7,086 nucleotides of DNA from DATAPE01 sp034667545. GTDB taxonomy: Bacteria; Actinomycetota; CADDZG01; WHSQ01. The position numbers and the translations under genes are program-made. The notes under the pieces were generated by a model. It saw nothing but the letters and a program-made list of their open reading frames with translations, had not been told where the DNA came from and searched no databases. Shown piece after piece: positions 1 to 5,779 of this stretch (positions within the stretch are counted from its first letter, which is position 1; each line of letters opens with the position of its first letter). The DNA lies in contig JAXDJR010000024.1 of NCBI GenBank assembly GCA_034667545.1, forward strand, positions 1 through 7,086, given 5' to 3'.

Positions 1-26
1 TGGGGCGGGCCGGAAAAGACACCCAT
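1..26 (-). CDS. Possible 5' end of a leftward gene, cut by the window edge
   Basis: On the minus strand a GGAGG (27-31) is followed at once by ATG (24-26) and, four bases further, by GTG (20-22). Both frames stay open to the left edge, but only 6 to 8 codons are visible, too few to identify a product. The GTG has the better, though short, spacing to GGAGG. If a gene does begin here, the palindrome array at 39-94 lies immediately upstream of it, where an operator would be. In mycobacteria the genes beyond comF are hpf and secA, but the few visible residues do not resemble either N-terminus. This call rests on the ribosome-binding-like sequence alone. Confidence 0.22.
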
Positions 27-38
27 CCTCCAGACCCC

Positions 39-94
39 GTCGCAATAGAGCGACGGGTGTAGCAATTTTGCTACCTGTGTAGCCATTTTGCGAC
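39..94. repeat. Three tandem 16-bp palindromes with exact 20-bp period (operator-like array)
   Basis: Units are GTCGCAATAGAGCGAC (39-54), GTAGCAATTTTGCTAC (59-74) and GTAGCCATTTTGCGAC (79-94), separated by 4-bp spacers GGGT and CTGT. Each is a dyad of the form GT(A/C)GC-N6-GC(T/G)AC. The middle unit has perfect 7-bp arms around a TT centre, the first has perfect 5-bp arms, and the third has one arm mismatch. The block is roughly symmetric about 66.5. A 20-bp period is close to two helical turns, which would place bound dimers on one face of the DNA. This is typical of cooperative operator sites, but I do not recognise the binding protein. It could regulate a leftward gene starting near 20-26. 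Confidence 0.75.
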
Positions 95-166
95 GGGGGT
101 GCGAGACAGGTATATCGAAGGGACAGATCCTGTCGGTAGCGAGCTTGGGAAGCGATCGCCGGGGCC

Positions 167-190
167 GTCGGCGCCGCAGCAGGCGACGAC
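167..190 (-). terminator. Hairpin downstream of the response-regulator gene
   Basis: Arms 167-175 and 182-190 pair over nine positions with one mismatch around a 6-base loop (176-181). On the minus strand the hairpin begins 20 bases after the stop of the response-regulator gene. No T-run follows, so it would be a U-tract-less terminator of the kind often proposed for GC-rich actinobacteria, or simply a chance fold in GC-rich DNA. Confidence 0.35.
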
Positions 191-210
191 CTTGACACAC
201 CGAGGGGTGA

Positions 211-897
211 CTAGGTGATGTAGAGGAGCTTCTCTCGGACCGCGTAGACGACGGCTTCCATTCGGGAATGGAGATGGAGCTTTTCGAGGATGTTGCGGAC
301 GTGGTTCTTCACGGTGTTCTCGGAGATGAAGAGCTCCTGGCCGATGTCCCGGTTGTTGAGACCTTTGGCGACGAGCTTCAGAACTTCCAGCTCCCGGTCG
401 GTGAGCCGGGGGCCGGGCAATGGTATGCGCTCGTCCTGGCGCTTGACCATCGAGGCGAATTCGTTCAGCAGCTTCGAGGCCATGGAGGGCGAGATCAGCG
501 ATTGGCCTTGGGAGACCGCACGAACGGCGTTGGAGACCTCGTCGATGGAGATCTCCTTGAGGAGATAGCCGGCGGCCCCCGCTTTGATCGCCTCGTAGAG
601 ATCGGCTTCCTCGTCCGAGATCGTCAGCATGAGGATCTGGGTGGAGGGCAGGACCTCCTTGATCATGCGGGTCGCCTCGATGCCCGAGCGCTTCGGCATC
701 CTCACATCCATCAATACGACGTCGGGAGTGGTGGCCTCCGCCCGCTCGACAGCCTCGTCGCCGTCCGTCGCCTCGCCCACAACGTCGATGTCCGGCTCGC
801 CCTCGAGGACCATCTGAAGTCCGCGTCTGAATAGGGCATGGTCATCCACGATCAATACGCGGATCCCTTCCTCGTTCGATGGAACAGGAATCGCCAT
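211..897 (-). CDS. NarL/LuxR-family two-component response regulator
   Basis: A 228-residue DNA-binding response regulator of normal family length. Residues 12-128 form the receiver domain: acidic pair D18/D19, phosphoacceptor D64 in LMDVRMP, switch threonine T92 and conserved lysine K114 in YLLKE. After a linker, residues 165-225 form a LuxR-type helix-turn-helix with the family signatures LTDRELEVL and ISENTVKNHVRNI. It should be phosphorylated by a sensor kinase and then bind promoters as a dimer, but no kinase gene lies in the window, so its partner is unknown. The ATG at 897 is the only ATG ahead of the receiver core, and no strong Shine-Dalgarno sits at good spacing (AAGGGGG is about 13 bases away). 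It is separated from comF by 160 bp, so it may have its own promoter; I found no convincing -35/-10 pair. I recall a similar regulator gene close to comF/hpf/secA in streptomycetes, but this was not checked. Confidence 0.93.
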   Translation of the reverse strand: MAIPVPSNEEGIRVLIVDDHALFRRGLQMVLEGEPDIDVVGEATDGDEAVERAEATTPDVVLMDVRMPKRSGIEATRMIKEVLPSTQILMLTISDEEADLYEAIKAGAAGYLLKEISIDEVSNAVRAVSQGQSLISPSMASKLLNEFASMVKRQDERIPLPGPRLTDRELEVLKLVAKGLNNRDIGQELFISENTVKNHVRNILEKLHLHSRMEAVVYAVREKLLYIT

Positions 898-1012
898 GCG
901 GATCGACTGGCCCCCTTCGAAGGATCGGGCTGCTGTGCCTGAAGTCTAGACCCCGGACCATCCAAAAGAACTAAGCAAAGATGCCTAGATATGGCTCTTG
1001 CCCGGGTTTGTG

Positions 1013-1031
1013 GGACCAGCGCGGCTGGTTC
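1013..1031 (-). terminator. Weak hairpin between comF and the response-regulator gene
   Basis: The core ACCAGC (1015-1020) and GCTGGT (1024-1029) pair perfectly around a 3-base loop. It lies about 28 bases beyond the comF stop codon on the minus strand. There is no T-tract after it. It may attenuate read-through from comF into the regulator gene, but the stem is short. Confidence 0.25.
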
Positions 1032-1057
1032 AGGAGACTAGGCACGGGGTGGCACCA

Positions 1058-1672
1058 CTAGTGCAACTCCGTGCGACAGGCAACCACCAATTCAACCCAG
1101 TCGCAGCCGGCGGCCCTCAAGGAGGCGGCGCACGCTGCGGCGGTAGCTCCCGTGGTGATCAGGTCGTCGACCAGGATGATTCGGGAGGGCGTGGGGGCCG
1201 CGACGAAGGCGCCCCGGACGTTGAGGGCTCGATCCCTAGCGGACAATGAGGTCTGGTCCCGCGCCGCATGACGGCGCCGGAGGAACTGACAGGGCCGGAG
1301 CCCAACCTCACGGCCAAGGCCGCGGGCGAGGAGCTCGGCGTGATCGAACCCCCTTGCCCGGATGTCCCGGCGACGACCGGGCACCCACGTGATCGCGGCG
1401 CCACGGAGCCCGTCCCTGCGGGTGGCCGCCACCATTCCCTCAACTAGAGGCGTGGCAGCAGTCCGGAGCCCGCGGAGCTTGAGGGCAAGAACCAGCGCCC
1501 GGGCCGGCCCTTCATAGCTCCACGGAGCCGAGACCGAGGTGACGCCCGCCGGGATAGGCCCCTCAGGGCAGCCACGCAGGGCGGCCCGGCATGAAAGGCA
1601 TAGGGCCGCTCCGGCCCTGCCGCAGGCCAGGCATCGCTCTCCTATCAGCTCTCCGAGCATCGTGGATCGCAT
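1058..1672 (-). CDS. comF: ComF-family phosphoribosyltransferase-like protein
   Basis: A 204-residue protein with the standard ComF architecture. The N-terminus carries a four-cysteine zinc-ribbon-like motif (C14, C17, C25, C28). A middle segment has the family block around VPGRRRDIRARGFDHAELLA, then QTSLSARDRALNVRGAF. The C-terminal PRPP-binding loop ILVDDLITTGAT spans residues 166-177, with the DD pair at 169-170. In naturally competent bacteria ComF/GntX proteins support uptake or use of transforming DNA, but in actinobacteria the role is unproven, so transformation competence should not be assumed. An in-frame TAG four codons upstream fixes the start at ATG 1672 or the ATG at codon 5; neither has a clear Shine-Dalgarno. 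It lies 128 bp downstream of ahcY on the same strand and may be transcribed with it. In mycobacteria tmk, mtrA, mtrB and lpqB lie between sahH and the comF homologue; here they are absent. Confidence 0.9.
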   Translation of the reverse strand: MRSTMLGELIGERCLACGRAGAALCLSCRAALRGCPEGPIPAGVTSVSAPWSYEGPARALVLALKLRGLRTAATPLVEGMVAATRRDGLRGAAITWVPGRRRDIRARGFDHAELLARGLGREVGLRPCQFLRRRHAARDQTSLSARDRALNVRGAFVAAPTPSRIILVDDLITTGATAAACAASLRAAGCDWVELVVACRTELH

Positions 1673-1800
1673 CCGGCGAGGCTAGCGAGGGGCTCCGACG
1701 CTTTCTGGCTCCGATGCCCGAGGGCGCTGGGCCATAGGCGAGTCAACCCCCCTTAAGCAGGCCCGCGGTCTGGCCGGTCGCGCTCAAGTGGGACCCGGGT

Positions 1801-3063
1801 CTAAGTGCCCTCTTCCCAGCCCGCCAGGTAGCTCTTCTGCTCGGCCGTCAGCTCGTCTATCCGGATACCCATGGTCTCCAGCTTGAGCCGGGCGACCTCC
1901 CTATCGATATCGCGCGGCACGTCGTAGACCTTGTTCTCCAAAGAGTCGGCGTTCTGGGCGAGCCATTCGCAGCAGAGCGACTGGTTGGCGAACGACATGT
2001 CCATGACCGCCGCCGGGTGCCCCTCGGCCGCGGCGAGGTTCACCAATCGGCCCTCCGCCAGCACGTAGAGCCTCCGGTCGCCCTCCAGGACGTACTCCTC
2101 GACCTGCTCCCTCACGCGCCGGTGAGACGACGCCATCGACCGGAGAGCGCCCAGATCGATCTCGATGTCGAAGTGACCGGCGTTGGCCAAGATCGCGCCA
2201 TCCTTCATGAGCTCGAAGTGCTCCGCCGTCAATACGTGCTTGTCTCCGGTGACCGTTATGAAGATGTCTCCATAGCGCGCCGCCTCGAGTCCAGGGAGAA
2301 CGCGGAACCCTTCCATCGCCGCTTCCAGGGCGTACACAGGCTCGACCTCGGTGACCACGACGCTGGCGCCCATACCGCGAGCGCGCGAAGCGACGCCGCG
2401 CCCACACATCCCGTAGCCACACACCACGATCGTCTTTCCCGCAAGCAGAACGTTCGTGGCGCGGATCACGCCGTCGAGCGCCGATTGACCGGTCCCATAG
2501 CGATTGTCGAACAGGTGTTTTGTCTGCGCGTTGTTGATGCTGACGACTGGATAGCCGAGCACCCCTGCTGCCTCCATAGAACGCAGCCTGATGACGCCCG
2601 TCGTCGTCTCCTCCGTGCCGCCGATGATCTCGTGCAGTTGGTCTTGACGCTGCTGATGAAGCATCGTCACGAGATCGCCGCCGTCGTCCATAGTGATCAT
2701 CGGTTTGCGATCGAGCACCGCCTTGATGTGGCCGTAATACTCGGCGTCGTCGACACCGCGGATCGCGTACACCGGGATGTCGTAAGCAGCTACGAGTCCC
2801 GCGGCGGTGTCGTCTTGGGTGGATAGGGGATTCGAAGCGCACAAGGCGACGTCGGCACCCCCGGCGGCAAGGGTCCGCATCAGGTTGGCTGTCTCCGTGG
2901 TGACGTGCAGGCACGCCGCAATGGAGATTCCGTCGAGAGGTTGGTCTTTCTCGAAACTCTCACGGATGCGCGCGAGCACCGGCATCTGACGATCGGCCCA
3001 TTCGATCTTCAAGCGCCCTTCGTCGCCCAAAGCCAGATCGCGGATATCTGAATCAACCGGCAT
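1801..3063 (-). CDS. ahcY: S-adenosylhomocysteine hydrolase (adenosylhomocysteinase), short type
   Basis: This cytosolic NAD-dependent enzyme hydrolyses S-adenosylhomocysteine reversibly to adenosine and homocysteine, relieving product inhibition of methyltransferases and feeding the methionine cycle. The 420-residue protein carries the substrate block LHVTTETANL (52-61), the NPLSTQD block (78-84), acidic pair D126/D127, E152, and K182/D186/N187 in QTKHLFDNRYGTGQS. The NAD-binding glycine loop GYGMCGRG (216-223) is followed by acidic E239, which should hold the NAD ribose. NAGH (294-297) and EGHP (347-350) are also present, so all expected catalytic positions are visible. It ends near EQKSYLAGWEEGT and lacks the KPDHYRY-type C-terminal tail and the internal insertion of the roughly 495-residue mycobacterial enzyme, as in archaeal and Thermotoga short forms. 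The start is firm: AAGGAG (3071-3076) is 7 bases upstream. It is the last gene of the manB operon, 11 bp after the isomerase gene. Confidence 0.97.
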   Translation of the reverse strand: MPVDSDIRDLALGDEGRLKIEWADRQMPVLARIRESFEKDQPLDGISIAACLHVTTETANLMRTLAAGGADVALCASNPLSTQDDTAAGLVAAYDIPVYAIRGVDDAEYYGHIKAVLDRKPMITMDDGGDLVTMLHQQRQDQLHEIIGGTEETTTGVIRLRSMEAAGVLGYPVVSINNAQTKHLFDNRYGTGQSALDGVIRATNVLLAGKTIVVCGYGMCGRGVASRARGMGASVVVTEVEPVYALEAAMEGFRVLPGLEAARYGDIFITVTGDKHVLTAEHFELMKDGAILANAGHFDIEIDLGALRSMASSHRRVREQVEEYVLEGDRRLYVLAEGRLVNLAAAEGHPAAVMDMSFANQSLCCEWLAQNADSLENKVYDVPRDIDREVARLKLETMGIRIDELTAEQKSYLAGWEEGT

Positions 3064-3070
3064 ACGGCTT

Positions 3071-3076
3071 CTCCTT
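3071..3076 (-). promoter_or_regulatory. Ribosome binding site of ahcY
   Basis: AAGGAG on the minus strand lies 7 bases before the ahcY ATG and overlaps the TAA stop of the preceding isomerase gene (3075-3077). The arrangement suggests ribosomes ending the isomerase can re-initiate on ahcY. The 11-bp gap leaves no room for an S-adenosylhomocysteine riboswitch directly upstream. Confidence 0.85.
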
Positions 3077-4142
3077 ATCTTTCAGCGAGCTTTTGTTTCA
3101 ACCTCTGGAGCACTTCTACCGGACCTGGATCGACGCCACGCGCGACTGCGAGATAGATCGCCGCCAGCTGGGTGACGAACAACAGCGAGAGCAGATGAGC
3201 CAGGGGGGACCTGCCGTCGGCCATCACTTCGACCGCGTTCTCGGCGCGGGCCCCGATCAGCTCCCGGGTGATCTCGAATCGCCGGCTGATGGAAGCGTGT
3301 TCGCTCGGATCTCGAATAAGCACCAGTGCGAAGTCCTTCGTCATGTCTGTGGCGTCCCACGCTTCGATCTCGTTGTGGTTCAGCTCGGGCAGCTCGTTCC
3401 AGAAAGCAGGCGTCTTTGCGTATTCGTTCAGATCGCACTTGAAGCGATAGGCAGCCGTCGCCCCCACACCGCGGCCCCCGTACACGAGTGGGATCGTGTT
3501 CACCAACCGCTCGGCGATGGACTTCGCTGGGTTGTCGGCTGTGGTGATCTTGCGGTCACACCTGGCGGCGAGCCCATCGAGGACGTCGGTTGCTTCCTCG
3601 ACGTCGTCTTGGCACGGGGGCACGAGCTCCATGCGGTCGAGCACCGCCAGCAGCGGAAGCGTGAGATAGCCGAGCGCGGAACGAGGCTGGAGCCCGGGTG
3701 GAACCCCTACATGACTAAGTCCGTGCTCCTCGGCCATCTCCGCAAGGCCCCCGCCCGTCGCGATGGTCACCAGGCGCGCTCCTCGTTCGAGCGCGTCGCT
3801 GGCCGCCGCGAGCGTCTCTTCGGTGTCGCCCGAGTAGGACACGGCGATCACCAGACTGCTTCGTCCGACCCAGCTCGGCAGCGGGCCGTACCCCTTCTCG
3901 ACCCGGAACGGAAAGGGAAGCCTTGGCTCCACCACTGCCTGCACCACATCACCGGAAACGCCCGATCCCCCCATCCCGAGAACTACGACGGACTCGATGC
4001 CGCCGGGGTCGGGCAGTCCTGCTGCCGAGATCCCCAGCTGCCACCCACGTCGACATTGATCGGCGAACCCCTCGACGGTTTCGAGGATGTCGAGTGAGTC
4101 AAGCCCCGCGATGGCATCGAGATCGTCTAGCGCTTCGATCAA
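3075..4142 (-). CDS. Bifunctional phosphoglucose/phosphomannose isomerase (SIS domains)
   Basis: A 355-residue protein of the archaeal-type PGI/PMI family, which interconverts fructose-6-P with glucose-6-P and mannose-6-P. Counting from the TTG start, the first SIS domain has VVLGMGGSGVSGD (53-65), then the phosphate-binding SYSGDTEE (102-109). The family block PRSALGY (153-159) follows, and NEYAKTPAFWNELPELNHNE lies near 239-258. E240 and H256 are 16 residues apart, as are the catalytic Glu203 and His219 of the Pyrobaculum enzyme. The frame is open up to an ATG at 4211, but that start would lie inside the trm112 gene and add 23 Arg-rich residues unlike the family. The TTG at 4142 overlaps the trm112 stop as TTGA and has GGAG (4151-4154) 8 bases upstream, so I prefer it. 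No class I ManA is in the window; this enzyme may supply mannose-6-P for ManB. Mycobacteria have a homologous SIS gene beside manB. Confidence 0.92.
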   Translation of the reverse strand: MIEALDDLDAIAGLDSLDILETVEGFADQCRRGWQLGISAAGLPDPGGIESVVVLGMGGSGVSGDVVQAVVEPRLPFPFRVEKGYGPLPSWVGRSSLVIAVSYSGDTEETLAAASDALERGARLVTIATGGGLAEMAEEHGLSHVGVPPGLQPRSALGYLTLPLLAVLDRMELVPPCQDDVEEATDVLDGLAARCDRKITTADNPAKSIAERLVNTIPLVYGGRGVGATAAYRFKCDLNEYAKTPAFWNELPELNHNEIEAWDATDMTKDFALVLIRDPSEHASISRRFEITRELIGARAENAVEVMADGRSPLAHLLSLLFVTQLAAIYLAVARGVDPGPVEVLQRLKQKLAER

Positions 4143-4312
4143 CCTGGCTTCTCCGCTTCGTCGATCAACATCACAGGGATGTCGTCTCGCACGGGATAAC
4201 GATAGCCACACTCACCGCGGCACACGATCACGCTCTCGTCGCGCAGATACTCCACGTCTCCGTGGCAGTTGGGGCAAGCGAGTATCTCGAGCAGCCGGTC
4301 ATCGATCGCCAT
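4139..4312 (-). CDS. Trm112-like small zinc protein
   Basis: A 57-residue protein of the Trm112/YcaR (formerly UPF0434) family. The sequence opens MAIDDRLLEILACPNC. Four cysteines (C13, C16, C31, C35) form the expected zinc site, and the YPVRDDIPVMLIDEA ending (39-53) is the family's hallmark. In eukaryotes and archaea Trm112 is an obligate partner of several SAM-dependent methyltransferases; in bacteria its partners are poorly defined. The start is well supported by AGGAGG (4318-4323), 5 bases upstream. The gene overlaps the end of manB by 14 bp in another frame, and its TGA stop overlaps the TTG start of the isomerase. No methyltransferase gene is visible beside it, but the SAH-removing enzyme AhcY lies two genes downstream in the same operon. 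Confidence 0.92.
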   Translation of the reverse strand: MAIDDRLLEILACPNCHGDVEYLRDESVIVCRGECGYRYPVRDDIPVMLIDEAEKPG

Positions 4313-5681
4313 CTCGGCCTCCTGTGATCAGTCGGGAAACTTCGTCCACCCTTCCTTTCACCACTTCCGAAGTGCGGGCCTCGAGGTTGAGGCGAAGCAA
4401 GGGCTCGGTGTTCGATGGCCGGCAGTTGAACCACCAGTCCGGGTAGGCGACGGTGAGCCCATCGACTCGGTCCTGGCGTCCATCGGCGTAGTGCTCCGCC
4501 AGGAGATCCATCGCTGCGGCCTGGTCGGTTACCTCGAAGTTGATCTCGCCGGACGCCTCGTAGCGGCGGAAGGGCGAGAGCAGCTTGGACAACGTTTGGC
4601 CTGTCTCGGACATCGCCTCCAGCACGAGCAGCGCTGCGATCATTCCCGAATCGGCCCGGAAGTTATCCCTGAAGTAATAGTGGCCGGAATGCTCGCCCGC
4701 GAAGATCGCGCCCGTCTCAGCCATGAGCTTCTTGATGAAGGAATGACCGACGCGACTTCGGATGGCCTTGCCACCGTTCTCCTCGATCACCTCGGGGACG
4801 GTCCACGAGCAGATGAGGTTGTAGATCACCGACTCGCCGGGATGTTTCTTCAACAAGCGTTCCGCCACCAGGGCCGTCGTCAAGGAGCCGGACACCAGGC
4901 TTGCGGTTTCGTCCACCAGGAAGATCCTGTCGGCGTCGCCATCGAACGCGATGCCAAGGTCGCAGTTCCGGTCGGTCACTACCCGCTGCAGGTCCTTGAG
5001 ATTCTCGGGCTCGATGGGGTTAGCCAGGTGGTTGGGAAAAGTCCCGTCCAGCTCGAAGAACAGGGGCACAACCTCAACCGGAAGCGGCGCGAACACGATC
5101 GGCACAGTGCGCCCGGCCATCCCGTTTCCGGCGTCGATAGCTACCTTCAGCGGGGCGAGCGAAGAGGCATCGATGAACCCGCGACAGTGCGCCGCGTAAC
5201 TTTCCAGGATGGTGGCGGTCTCGGAGGGCGCCGCTTCGCCCCCGGCTGCGTCGCTCGCGCTCGCGTCGGAGGCTTCGGCCAGGGCCTTGATGTCAGCGAG
5301 TCCGCTGTCCTGACCGATAGGGGCGGCCCTCTCCCGGCACATCTTCAGGCCGTTGTACTGGGGCGGGTTGTGCGAGGCGGTGAACATGACCGCCGGAAGA
5401 TCGAGCTCTCCCGAGCCGAAGTACAGGCCGTCGGTGGAGACCAACCCGAGGTCGACCACGGTGGCGCCTTCGTCAGCAGCGCCCCTGCCGAAAGCCTCAG
5501 CCAGTGACTCCGACGAGAGCCTCATGTCGCGGCCCACGGCGATGCGTCCGGCGCCAACGAAACGGGCAAAGGCGGACCCGATCCTGCGGCTCGCATCCTC
5601 GTCCAATTGCTCGGGATAGAGGCCCCTGACGTCGTACGCCTTGAAGATGGCGCTCAGGTCTCTCGTCACGCCCCGGAGCAT
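4299..5681 (-). CDS. manB: Phosphomannomutase/phosphoglucomutase
   Basis: A 460-residue alpha-D-phosphohexomutase that interconverts mannose-6-P and mannose-1-P, and probably glucose-6-P and glucose-1-P. Mannose-1-P leads to GDP-mannose for envelope mannans and glycolipids. All four family motifs are present: phosphoserine loop TASHNPPQYNGLK with S103, metal loop DGDADR (247-252), sugar-recognition loop GEHSGHYYF (329-337), and phosphate-binding RPSNTEPLLR (421-430). Residues 134-156 are an Ala/Ser/Asp/Glu-rich stretch between domains 1 and 2, probably a flexible surface loop. The start is uncertain: ATG 5681 has no good Shine-Dalgarno, and GTG 5669 would also leave an intact N-terminus before AIFKAYDVRG. 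It is the first gene of a four-gene operon and diverges from whiB, an arrangement also found around mycobacterial manB and whiB2. Confidence 0.96.
   Translation of the reverse strand: MLRGVTRDLSAIFKAYDVRGLYPEQLDEDASRRIGSAFARFVGAGRIAVGRDMRLSSESLAEAFGRGAADEGATVVDLGLVSTDGLYFGSGELDLPAVMFTASHNPPQYNGLKMCRERAAPIGQDSGLADIKALAEASDASASDAAGGEAAPSETATILESYAAHCRGFIDASSLAPLKVAIDAGNGMAGRTVPIVFAPLPVEVVPLFFELDGTFPNHLANPIEPENLKDLQRVVTDRNCDLGIAFDGDADRIFLVDETASLVSGSLTTALVAERLLKKHPGESVIYNLICSWTVPEVIEENGGKAIRSRVGHSFIKKLMAETGAIFAGEHSGHYYFRDNFRADSGMIAALLVLEAMSETGQTLSKLLSPFRRYEASGEINFEVTDQAAAMDLLAEHYADGRQDRVDGLTVAYPDWWFNCRPSNTEPLLRLNLEARTSEVVKGRVDEVSRLITGGRDGDR
4318..4323 (-). promoter_or_regulatory. Ribosome binding site of the trm112-like gene
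   Basis: A perfect AGGAGG on the minus strand ends 5 bases before the ATG at 4312. It lies inside the last codons of manB, which places translation initiation of the small gene within its upstream neighbour. Confidence 0.85.
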
Positions 5682-5779
5682 AAGGGTGGCGTCCCGGGCA
5701 CCTTCGTTGCGAGACTGCAGCCGGGAACCGCACGAAAATTATTGACGGCGGCGCACTTGACTGGAACTCTGTGTGCGTG
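5682..5779. promoter_or_regulatory. Divergent promoter region between manB and whiB
   Basis: These 98 bp must hold the promoters of both the manB operon (leftward) and whiB (rightward). An AT-rich patch at 5733-5743 stands out in the GC-rich surroundings; its minus-strand TAATTT could be a -10 for manB, but no matching -35 is clear. On the plus strand TTGAC occurs twice, at 5742-5746 and 5757-5761, exactly 15 bp apart. The first (TTGACG) resembles a -35, yet no good -10 follows at 17 bp. The region is called from gene orientation; the exact boxes are not resolved. Confidence 0.5.

Noticed and set aside
39..94. CRISPR array
   Set aside because: The repeats are 16-bp palindromes with 4-bp spacers, far too short and regular for CRISPR, and no cas gene is present.
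1792..1801. Palindrome GACCCGGGTC at the ahcY stop as a terminator
   Set aside because: A 10-bp palindrome with no loop bases makes a poor hairpin, and no T-run follows; it is common by chance at this GC content.
2017..2826. Plus-strand frame of 269 codons antisense to ahcY
   Set aside because: No ribosome binding site or motif; fully contained within a well-supported gene.
1901..2914. Second minus-strand frame of 337 codons inside ahcY
   Set aside because: The Arg-rich, repetitive composition is that of an out-of-frame reading of ahcY, and it starts within that gene.
3064..3074. S-adenosylhomocysteine riboswitch before ahcY
   Set aside because: Only 11 bp separate ahcY from the upstream gene, and that space is taken by the ribosome binding site.
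3093..4097. Plus-strand open frame of 334 codons antisense to the isomerase gene
   Set aside because: Its His/Arg/Gly-rich sequence has no domain signature; it is the expected shadow of a GC-rich gene.
4269..5507. Plus-strand open frame of 412 codons antisense to manB
   Set aside because: It mirrors the manB coding frame in GC-rich DNA, its protein has no family motif, and manB itself has all catalytic motifs on the other strand.
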